From contig CAYOEA010000002.1 in assembly GCA_964402995.1 (NCBI GenBank), forward strand, positions 62,001-126,000: 64,000 bases of DNA. The letters are read 5' to 3'. The DNA comes from GCA-2686295 sp964402995. GTDB taxonomy: Archaea > Nanobdellota > Nanobdellia > Woesearchaeales > GCA-2686295. Shown here one piece after another: positions 43,979-51,800 of the stretch. Both the position numbers and the translations under genes were made by a program. How positions within the stretch are numbered: position 1 is the first letter of the stretch; each line of letters starts with the position of its first letter. Below the pieces are notes generated by a model. The model saw nothing but the letters and a program-made list of their open reading frames with translations. It had not been told where the DNA came from and made no database searches.

Positions 43979-46000
43979 TTAAATTCTCGAAATTAAACCA
44001 TGTCTTGGGCTAAAAACATCTCCTGAACGTTTTAATTTTTCAATAACTTCTTCAACTTTTTTTGCATCAACATTTTTAATTTCAGCTTCTCTAATTATAT
44101 CTTCAACAGGAATGGTTTTTCCAATAACTTTTTCTAAAGCATTAATGATTTCTTTTACAACAGAAATATGTGAACGTTCACTAGCACTGATTCCAGTAGT
44201 AATTCTATCAATATCAATTTTTCCTGTTTCAGGATCCATACCAATTTGTGTTAAACAGAAGTGAACTAATTCAATAGCTTTTTTTGCATCTGCTTTCGTA
44301 ACTTTTGGCGATAACCTAGTTCTAGCACAGGCTTCAGAGAGTCTTACTAAACCTTCAAGCTGTCTTGGTGAAACTGGAATTGCAACAATACCATCATCTC
44401 CAGATGAAGAATTTCTCATAGTCACATAATAATCTTTAATTTCATTCAAAGCGGCAGGAGTTAATTCAGGATTGCAATTTTGTCTTGCGTAAGATACAAA
44501 TTTTTTAACTAAATCAGTTTCAATTATAACTTTATTTGCATCAGGTTCTCTATGAATTGCTAAAATGAATTTTGCTAAACGTTCATCATTTACTTTATCA
44601 GGTAAGTCTCTAATTGGGAAAATTAAATCGAAACGATTGATAAGAGAAGTTGGAAGTTCAATTTGTTTTGCTAATAATTCATAAGGATCAAAACGACCAA
44701 ATTTTGGGTTTGCAGCTGCAAGAACAGTTGTTTCAGCTCTTAATGTTGCTTGAATATTTGCTTTGGAAATAGTAATTGTTTGTTGCTCTAAAGCTTCGTG
44801 CATAGCACTTCTATCATCAGGGCTCATTTTATCTAACTCATCAATACAACAAAGACCACGATTAGCTAAAACTAATGCTCCTGCCTCTAAGGCGTATCCT
44901 CGAAGGAATTCATCTTTTACAACGCTTGCTGTAAGTCCTGCTGCTGATGCTCCTTTACCGCTAACAAATCTTGATTTTGGAGCTATTTTACTTGCACGCA
45001 TAAGAAGTTGCGATTTACCAGCTCCAGGATCTCCGATAAGAAGAATGTGCATATCTCCTCTATTGATTGAACCTTCTTTACTAACCTTTCTAACTCCACC
45101 CATTAATTGAAGAAGAATTGCTTCTTTAACTTTATCATGACCATAAATATTTGGCGCGATTGAATTAACAAGTTTTTCAAACACTTTCGGATCTTTACTT
45201 AATTCATCAATTTCTTTAAGTTCTTCATCAGAAATTTTAATATCAATAAAGTCTTCTTGCATAGGTTCAACATAATTAGAATCAAGCATTAAATCATATC
45301 TTGTAGAAATACCACCTGATACAAGTGTTATAGGAATTTCTTTAATTTCACCAACAACTAAAATTTTAGTTCCAGGGTTGGTTCTTTTATCAGAAATTGG
45401 CGAGACTAAATCACGTTTTAAGAACATATTAACTCTTTTAGGTTGTTCTCCACCATGAAGATCTTCAGGTGCTTCTTCTAAAACAATTTTTTGTGCATCA
45501 ACAAGTTCTTTACCAAGTAATCTAAATTTTCCTTTACGTCCACAAGAACATCTACTAGGTTCTTTAAATTTAGTATCGATTTGTAGAATGTTAATTATAT
45601 TACCACAACTTGGACATTCAAATTGTGCGCTAGTAACTTGAGGACGAACATCTGATTTTTGTCTAACAATACCTTGAAGTTGAATAAATTTGCCAATATG
45701 TTTACTCCTAATATTTCTAACCATTACATGGTGAGCTTCAGGAATATTTTTAACACGAATATTGAAGTTTTTTACACTTTCTTCTCCAATAACTTTTTTT
45801 GCTGCAAGTTCTCCAACTTTAAGAATATCTTCTGGAGTTTCCAAAAGCATTTCAGCAAGTTCAGGATTAAATTTAGATAGTTCAGTAAAATCAATTACTA
45901 AAAACTCTAAATCTTTTTGTATATTTTCTAAAAGGTCATTGTGATAATTACCTTCTAAAAACTCCTGAAACTTGTTGATTTGTTCAGTGACGTCCATCAT
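43979..46000 (-). CDS. mcm: Replicative helicase MCM
   Basis: 673 residues. N-terminal DNA-binding part with a zinc site (CPSCG near 130 and CSCG near 154), then the AAA+ core: Walker A GDPGAGKSQLL, Walker B GLCCIDELDKM, the sensor AAANPKFGRF and arginine-finger region SLINRFDLIF, and a C-terminal winged helix. It starts eight bases after the tbp stop, so tbp, mcm and the OB-fold gene form one operon. Two ATGs are adjacent at the start. Confidence 0.97.
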   Translation of the reverse strand: MMDVTEQINKFQEFLEGNYHNDLLENIQKDLEFLVIDFTELSKFNPELAEMLLETPEDILKVGELAAKKVIGEESVKNFNIRVKNIPEAHHVMVRNIRSKHIGKFIQLQGIVRQKSDVRPQVTSAQFECPSCGNIINILQIDTKFKEPSRCSCGRKGKFRLLGKELVDAQKIVLEEAPEDLHGGEQPKRVNMFLKRDLVSPISDKRTNPGTKILVVGEIKEIPITLVSGGISTRYDLMLDSNYVEPMQEDFIDIKISDEELKEIDELSKDPKVFEKLVNSIAPNIYGHDKVKEAILLQLMGGVRKVSKEGSINRGDMHILLIGDPGAGKSQLLMRASKIAPKSRFVSGKGASAAGLTASVVKDEFLRGYALEAGALVLANRGLCCIDELDKMSPDDRSAMHEALEQQTITISKANIQATLRAETTVLAAANPKFGRFDPYELLAKQIELPTSLINRFDLIFPIRDLPDKVNDERLAKFILAIHREPDANKVIIETDLVKKFVSYARQNCNPELTPAALNEIKDYYVTMRNSSSGDDGIVAIPVSPRQLEGLVRLSEACARTRLSPKVTKADAKKAIELVHFCLTQIGMDPETGKIDIDRITTGISASERSHISVVKEIINALEKVIGKTIPVEDIIREAEIKNVDAKKVEEVIEKLKRSGDVFSPRHGLISRI

Positions 46001-46008
46001 AAACTAAT

Positions 46009-46635
46009 TTATTTAACCTTTTTTAAGGTCTCAACAAGTTTATCAAGTGCTTGATGAACTTCTTTTTCAGACTTTGTACCTGTACATACAACTTTACCAT
46101 TACTAAATAATAGGAATGTTGCTTTTGCTTCCATTAGTTTAAAAACTAATCCTGGAAATTGTTCTGGTTCATATTCTGTGTTGTCAAGTTTCATAGCTAG
46201 AACGTTAAGATTCAAATCCATACCAATACTTCCGCTTGCAACGATGTTTTGAATATTGATAACTGGTTTGATAGTGATGTTAATATCAATTTTTTTAAGA
46301 CTTTCAATGATTTTTTGAATAGATTCTTCTACTTTTTGAATGCTTCTAGCACCAGTACATACAACTTTTCCTGAGCTGAAAATTAAAGCAGATGTTTTTG
46401 GTTCTTTAATTCTAATAACTAGTCCTGGAAATTGTTCAGGGTTATATTCTGTGTTACTTAAAACAGCAGCCATTTTCTCAAGCGGAATATCATGCTCAAG
46501 ACTTGTAGAAACAACAATGTTAACAACTTCAATACTTATTTTAGATTTTTCAAGTTTAGCATTGCTTTTTGATTTCTCAACTTTAGTAGTGCTTTTTGAT
46601 TTCTCAACTTTAGTAGTGCTCTTAGATTTTTCCAT
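46009..46635 (-). CDS. tbp: TATA-box-binding protein with repetitive N-terminal extension
   Basis: The two TBP half-repeats are clear: LSNTEYNPEQFPGLVIRIKE with SALIFSSGKVVCTGARS, and LDNTEYEPEQFPGLVFKLME with TFLLFSNGKVVCTGTKS. In front of them is a basic 9-residue repeat (EKSKSTTKV twice, then EKSKSNAKL and EKSKISIEV) absent from most archaeal TBPs. The ATG is preceded by GGGGGA. It is transcribed with mcm and has a structured leader. Confidence 0.95.
   Translation of the reverse strand: MEKSKSTTKVEKSKSTTKVEKSKSNAKLEKSKISIEVVNIVVSTSLEHDIPLEKMAAVLSNTEYNPEQFPGLVIRIKEPKTSALIFSSGKVVCTGARSIQKVEESIQKIIESLKKIDINITIKPVINIQNIVASGSIGMDLNLNVLAMKLDNTEYEPEQFPGLVFKLMEAKATFLLFSNGKVVCTGTKSEKEVHQALDKLVETLKKVK
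46555..46635 (-). repeat. 27-base tandem repeat in tbp 5' coding region
   Basis: Two nearly identical copies plus a third, diverged copy of a 27-base unit encode the EKSKSTTKV repeats at the N-terminus of TBP. Confidence 0.75.
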
Positions 46636-46650
46636 TTTAAATCCCCCGAA

Positions 46651-46766
46651 TCTCTTAATAGAGAGTGTATTTTATTCAAAAATCGATTGTTGATTTTTGT
46701 TTTTCAAAACTCTTTCTAAAGAGTGTTTTATTCAAAAATCAAGCTTTAATTTTTGTATTTCAAAAT
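46651..46766 (-). promoter_or_regulatory. Duplicated two-hairpin leader of the tbp-mcm operon
   Basis: An imperfect tandem duplication with a period of about 56. Each unit has hairpin A (CAAAAAT...ATTTTTG: 46677-46699 and 46733-46755), then AATAAA-type spacer, then palindrome B (46651-46664 TCTCTTAATAGAGA; 46709-46724 ACTCTTTCTAAAGAGT). With a TATA box at 46782-46789 the mRNA should start near 46759, just ahead of the first hairpin. The last hairpin ends next to the GGGGGA ribosome site. Confidence 0.6.
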
Positions 46767-46781
46767 TTTGTTTAAAAACGA

Positions 46782-46789
46782 TTTATAAA
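46782..46789 (-). promoter_or_regulatory. TATA box of tbp-mcm operon
   Basis: TTTATAAA preceded on the minus strand by AAGG (BRE-like). Two more TTTATAAA copies lie at 46805-46812 and 46830-46837; being palindromic, they could drive either strand. Confidence 0.5.
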
Positions 46790-46858
46790 CCTTTATTTTG
46801 TTTGTTTATAAAGGAGAAGGGTTGTCTTATTTATAAAGGCTTTCGTTTTCTAAAATAT

Positions 46859-47040
46859 GCTTTAGAAACTGCATACCCCCTTGATTTCCTATGGAACTGT
46901 CGACGACAAAATAGTTTTTAGTTATTTTTTGCAAATAAGGTTTAGTTTTTAAAGGGAAACACAAAGCAGTAAACTGCTTGTGCGCTAAAAATAAGATTTT
47001 TGAGCGAAAGAAAAATATGCTCAAAAAAGCTTCCTTTTTT
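46859..47040 (+). ncRNA. Possible structured RNA in the tbp upstream gap
   Basis: A run of hairpins follows a plus-strand TATA at 46830-46837: 46960-46982 (CAC-A-AAGCAG with CTGCTTGTG), 46983-47006 (CGCTAAAAAT with ATTTTTGAGCG), and 47023-47040 (AAAAAAG-CTTC-CTTTTTT), the last ending in a T-run. A further inverted repeat lies at 47048-47072. No known RNA family recognised. The hairpins could equally be DNA-level sites. Confidence 0.25.
46877..46889 (-). promoter_or_regulatory. ORB-like site 3, upstream of tbp-mcm
   Basis: The same 13-base core as at the origin (CCCCTTGATTTCC on the plus strand). With flanks the minus strand reads TTCCATAGGAAATCAAGGGG. Next to it CTGTCGACGACAAA (46897-46910) is the reverse complement, bar one base, of TTTGTCGTCGATAG beside site 1 (34332-34345). 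Confidence 0.65.
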
Positions 47041-47192
47041 GGCATGTTTAAAACTAAAAAATTTAGTTTTAATTTAAATAAAAATTTTGATCAAAAATCA
47101 TCCTAAATCTATTTAATGTTAGTAATCATAAAATTCATCTAAAAACTCATTAATTAGCTTTAAATAATAATTCATATTATTAAATTTTAAAG

Positions 47193-47387
47193 ATGAAGAT
47201 ATACTTAGAACAAAGCAGAAAAATAATTGAAAAAAAGTTTGAAGGAAAAGTAAATGTTTTACTTAAAAATTTGAAAATAGCTTCAGACACAGTTCTAATA
47301 GTTTGTAATGGAGAATTAATTACAGAAGAAGATACATTAAAAGATACAGACGAAGTAAAAATCTTAAGTGTAGTATCAGGTGGATAA
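47193..47387 (+). CDS. Ubiquitin-like sulfur carrier (ThiS/MoaD/SAMP type)
   Basis: 64 residues with a beta-grasp pattern and the essential C-terminal diglycine (VVSGG). Such proteins are thiocarboxylated and hand sulfur to a partner, or tag proteins. Its stop touches the ATG of ncsA, a tRNA thiolation enzyme, so sulfur donation to tRNA 2-thiolation is the likely job, as with TtuB or SAMP2. A TATA-like CTTTAAATAA near 47159 suggests a near-leaderless start. Confidence 0.85.
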   Translation: MKIYLEQSRKIIEKKFEGKVNVLLKNLKIASDTVLIVCNGELITEEDTLKDTDEVKILSVVSGG

Positions 47388-48266
47388 ATGAAATGTGTTA
47401 AATGTGAATCAAAAGCAGTATTTTTAGATCCTTGTTTATGTAAAGAGCACTTCATAAAAAACTTTGAAAAAAAAGTTGCAGATACAATAAAACAATTTTC
47501 TTTAGTAAAAAAAGATGATAAAATAGTAGTTGCATGTTCTGGTGGAAAAGATTCTACAACAATATTATATTTATTAAAAAAATTTCATGGAAATGTAACT
47601 GCGCTTGCTATTGACGAAGGTATTGCTGGTTATAGAAATGAAACGCTTGTTGATTTGAAAAACTTTTGTAAGTTACACAAGGTAAAATTACAAGTTGTAA
47701 GTTTTGAAAATAAATTCGGATCAAAATTAGATTTTATGTTAAAAGATGGAGGAAATCCTTGTACTGTATGTGGAACCTTTAGAAGATTTTTACTAAATAA
47801 ACACTCAAAAGAATATAATAAAATTGCAACAGGACATAACATGGATGATGAAGCTCAAGCAGTGCTAATGAATTTAACAAAAGCAAATACTGACTTACTT
47901 GGACACTCAGTTCCAATCACACTTCCAGTAAAAGGATTTACTCAGAAAATAAAACCATTATACTTTTGCTTGGAAAAAGAAATTGCAGCTTATGCCTTGC
48001 TTATGGGTTTTGATGTAGGCTTTACTGAATGCCCATATATAGATAGAGCATATAGACAAAAAATAAGAGATGAATTAAATCAATACGAACAAGAACATAA
48101 AGGAACAAAGAAAAACATATTATTGAAACATTTAGATGTATTGAAGAATTTAAAATTTGAAAAAAGAGAATTTCAACACTGTAATAAATGTGGCGAACCA
48201 TCAAAACATACTGTATGTAAAACTTGTCAATTAGCGGAAAATATAAAATCTAACTTAGTTAAGTAA
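47388..48266 (+). CDS. ncsA: tRNA 2-thiolation enzyme NcsA/TtuA (TIGR00269)
   Basis: 292 residues. PP-loop ATP pyrophosphatase motif SGGKDS near residue 51, N-terminal zinc site (CVKC...CLC), the central CTVCG with GHNMDDEAQ, and a C-terminal zinc ribbon (CNKCG...CKTCQ). The family activates U34 or U54 of tRNA with ATP and inserts sulfur, often with an Fe-S cluster. The sulfur carrier gene precedes it directly. Confidence 0.93.
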   Translation: MKCVKCESKAVFLDPCLCKEHFIKNFEKKVADTIKQFSLVKKDDKIVVACSGGKDSTTILYLLKKFHGNVTALAIDEGIAGYRNETLVDLKNFCKLHKVKLQVVSFENKFGSKLDFMLKDGGNPCTVCGTFRRFLLNKHSKEYNKIATGHNMDDEAQAVLMNLTKANTDLLGHSVPITLPVKGFTQKIKPLYFCLEKEIAAYALLMGFDVGFTECPYIDRAYRQKIRDELNQYEQEHKGTKKNILLKHLDVLKNLKFEKREFQHCNKCGEPSKHTVCKTCQLAENIKSNLVK

Positions 48267-48271
48267 ATAAA

Positions 48272-48823
48272 ATGTTTATAGATGTAGCATTGCCAAAAGG
48301 TGATGAAAAGGAATTTGTAAAACAAGCAAAAAAGCTTGGAACAGAAGGATTAATCTTTCTATACGAGAAATTAGATAAGGGTGTTTTGGATGAAGTTAAA
48401 TCTTTGGAGACATCTAAATTTAAGATTTATACAGCTTTGATGTCCGGTTCTAATCCTGAAAAGAAAAAAGCAGATTACTTGTTTTCAACAGGAGCAAGAA
48501 ATCATTTTGAATCAAAAAGAGTAGATTGCATATATGAAGTGGAAAAAGGAACTAAGAAAGACAGTTATCATTATAGACATTCAGGATTAAATCAAGTATT
48601 AGCAAAATTACTTTTTGAGAAGAAAATAAACTTATGTTTTAGTTTTAACTTGGTTTTGACAGCACGAAATAAGCCTTCAGTGATGGGGAAAATGATGCAA
48701 AATGCTGTTTTATGTAATAAATATAAATGTAAATCTCAAGCATATAGTTTTGCAAGAAAACCCTCTCAGTTAAGAGGACGATATGATTTAGAATCATTCG
48801 GGCGAGTTCTAGGATTAAAATAA
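48272..48823 (+). CDS. rnp3: RNase P protein component 3 (p30/Rpp30)
   Basis: PHP/TIM-barrel-like RNase P subunit that works with Pop5. 183 residues: FIDVALPKGDEKEF at the start, RHSGLNQVLAKLLFEKKINL and CFSFNLVLTARNKPSVMGKM are typical, ending in ARKPSQLRGRYDLESFGRVL. It is six bases after ncsA, so tRNA thiolation and tRNA processing genes share an operon. Confidence 0.92.
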   Translation: MFIDVALPKGDEKEFVKQAKKLGTEGLIFLYEKLDKGVLDEVKSLETSKFKIYTALMSGSNPEKKKADYLFSTGARNHFESKRVDCIYEVEKGTKKDSYHYRHSGLNQVLAKLLFEKKINLCFSFNLVLTARNKPSVMGKMMQNAVLCNKYKCKSQAYSFARKPSQLRGRYDLESFGRVLGLK

Positions 48824-48850
48824 CTTCTTTTAGACGATACTAATTAGAAA

Positions 48851-48860
48851 AATATAAATA
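48851..48860 (+). promoter_or_regulatory. TATA box of the giant surface protein gene
   Basis: AATATAAATA, about 30 bases before the ATG at 48884. Confidence 0.4.
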
Positions 48861-48883
48861 CTATAAGAGTAAAAAAGATAGGT

Positions 48884-51800
48884 ATGGTTATTAAAAGGGG
48901 TGTATTTTTCTTAGTATTATTCTTATTCTTATTATCTGTGAGTGTGAGCGCTGCTTCAACAATTACTTGTGATGAAGAATATAATTTAATTATTGGACAA
49001 GGAGACACAGCTAAAAAAAATTGCACTGTTTCTTCTAGTCAAACTATTGATGTTAAAAAAGAATGGTCTGAAGATGATATGGCTCCTGATATTGCAGATT
49101 ATTATGCTGGAAATTTAACTATAAAAGAAGGAGTGAAGTTATGGTTTATAAATAGTTTATCCCCTGCATCAAGCAGTTATCATAAAGGCGGTAAAGGTGC
49201 CACAGGTAAAGATGAAGGTAGTAATATACCAGGAAGAGGCGCATCCCAATCAATTTTAGGTGGTGCTGGTGGTGATGGCGCCAAAGGAGACGAAACAAAT
49301 AGAGGTTCAGGAGGTGCTGGCGGCGGTGGTGGTGCTGGTGCAGCTATGTTCTATAAAGGAGGTTTTGGAGGTGCGGGTGGTGCTGGAAGTAATGAAGATG
49401 GGTGTAATAGTCCTGGTTCTGGCGGTTCAGGAGGCGAACCAACAAACGCAGGTGCAAATTTAGAAATTCATGTTAAAAATTTAATTATGGAGACAAAATC
49501 AGAGATTTCAGTCTCAGGTCAAAGAAGTGGCGCAGGAACTGCAGGCACAAGTGGTTGTAGAGGTGGTGGTGGCGGTGCTGGTGCTGGAGGATCTGGAGCT
49601 GGTCGAATTACACTTTATGTAGGGGTTAAATATACTTGTGAATCAAATGATTGCATTATTTCTGCAGCAGGTGGTTTTGGTGGAAATTCTGGTTCTGGCG
49701 GAGATGATGATCTTAGAAAAGATAATATGGATGGTAGCGGTAGTGGTTCTGGTGGTGGAGGAAACTGCGGCGAAATTATAACTTATATAAAATTAAGCGA
49801 TACTTTTACAACTAATATAACACCCGGATCTCCTGGTTTAGTAAGCACTAATAATGGTGCTGTAGGTGTGCAAGGAGCTGATGGAAATTGTGCGTCTACT
49901 GTTCAGAATGAAATATTAAAAGAAACAACAAGTCCATTTTTTGAAGGAGTAGAATTAGCAATTTATTGTAATGATGAAGAAGATAATGATAATGACGGAT
50001 TATTTGATATGCAAGATGATGACTGTTGGAAAACACCCACTGAAGGGATTTGTGGGGATAATGCAGGACCTTATCAAGGTGAAACTCAAGAAGAAACTTT
50101 TTCAAATTTACCTATACCTCTTGCTTCAGCAATAAATGGTGTTGACGGTTGTTGTGGTGATGATGAATTATATTTTGAAGATTATTGTAAAGGTCCAAAA
50201 ACAACCTGCACCGATTTTAGTTTTGATAATTGCCCTATGGATTTAAATTGTGTTCAAGATGTTGAACATAATAAGTGTGTATCTTTTTTAGAAACTGATT
50301 CTTGCAAGGGTGAAAATTTTAATTGTGTTAATTATGAAGGCTCAGGAGGTTGTGCTGATGAACTTGATGATTTGTGTGAAGGTGAAAGTCTACCACCTGG
50401 AGACTATCCTTGTCCTCCTGGTACAGGATCGGCATGTATTGAGTGTTTTAGTGAAATTATTGATTGTGATGGTTTAAATGAAGGAGAATGCACTTATGTA
50501 AATGAATGTAGTTGGGAGCCTTCACCTCCTGGAGAAACCATAATTCTTAATTGTAGTGATTTAAATAAAATTAATTGTGATTCTTCAGATGGAGTATGTG
50601 ATTGGGTTGATGTTTCAGAATTATCGCCTGACGAGAAAAAACAAGATTTATTCTATATAGATGCTGATTTAAACTATTTCTGCAGTCATGATTATGATAA
50701 TTCCACTTTAGATGAACCTCAAATAATTGATGTAAAAGATGTAAACGCAGGATGGAAATGGTGGGATTCTAAACTTAATAGACCTTTAACTATACACACT
50801 ATAGACCATTCAATGTATTCAGATAACACGTTCACAAATGAAATAATGAGTAATGGTGAAAATTGGTCTATTTGTAATGCTTCATGTGAAGGGGATTGTG
50901 GTGAAGGTATTATTGGTAATTTAGATTCAATAACTGCGCCTGGTGGATACACTATGAATGAAATGTGTCCTTATGTTCCGATTGATTCTACTCAAACAAA
51001 TTTTTTTGGAAGTGGTTATGGAGTTGAGGATTGTATTTGGACATTAGATAATGATGTTATTGTAGATGTATGTTGTGTTTCTGATCAGTATGATAATGAT
51101 GAGTTATATGTATATAATAAAGGTACAGTTGAGTATATCAATTATTTAGAAATTAATGGTGAACCCGCAAATTATTTAGATTTATTTCTTTTAAATGAAG
51201 ATCCTATAAATGGTTTTCCTGAAAGATGTTTTTCTTGTTATGATGCTAATGGTGAATTGCCTGGAACTTCAGGTCAAGGATCAAATACTGATCCTGTATT
51301 CGTATTAAAAGACTATTTTAATTTTGGTTCTTTCATGGGAGATTATACTGAGTCTTGTGAAGATAATCAAGGTACATTATGTGTTGAGAACATAGGAACT
51401 GAAGGATATTTTTGTAATGCTGGTTATTATGAAATAGCAGCAAAAGATTTAGATCCTTTACAAGTTTGTTGTTTTTCTGAATCAGAAATTGGTTCTCCTG
51501 AAGATGTTTGTTCTCAAGAAAGTGGAAACGAGGTTTTAAGTTGTGCTGAACAAGGAGGGCAATTAATCCCTGATGAGCCAGATGTTGTAACTTGCTCAGC
51601 AGAAATAGCTTCTAATGATAATCTTGATAACTTTATTTGTTGTAGAGGTGGAATTAGGTGGATTCCTGAAGTAATAGCATTTGATTATTCAAGAGATATA
51701 TGTTATGGTGAATACGGAAATTCTTTCTTTGGAGAATGTTGTTATGATACTGTTTCTTGTAAAAATGTTTTTGATTCAACAGTTATTTCAGATTTTGATA

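Noticed and set aside
46827..47045. 72-codon minus-strand frame in the tbp upstream gap
   Set aside because: It runs through the ORB-like site and hairpins, has no ribosome site and resembles nothing known.
49180..49780. Repetitive GGTGCTGG-rich DNA considered as a CRISPR or satellite repeat
   Set aside because: It is in frame and codes for glycine-rich protein; there is no regular repeat-spacer structure.
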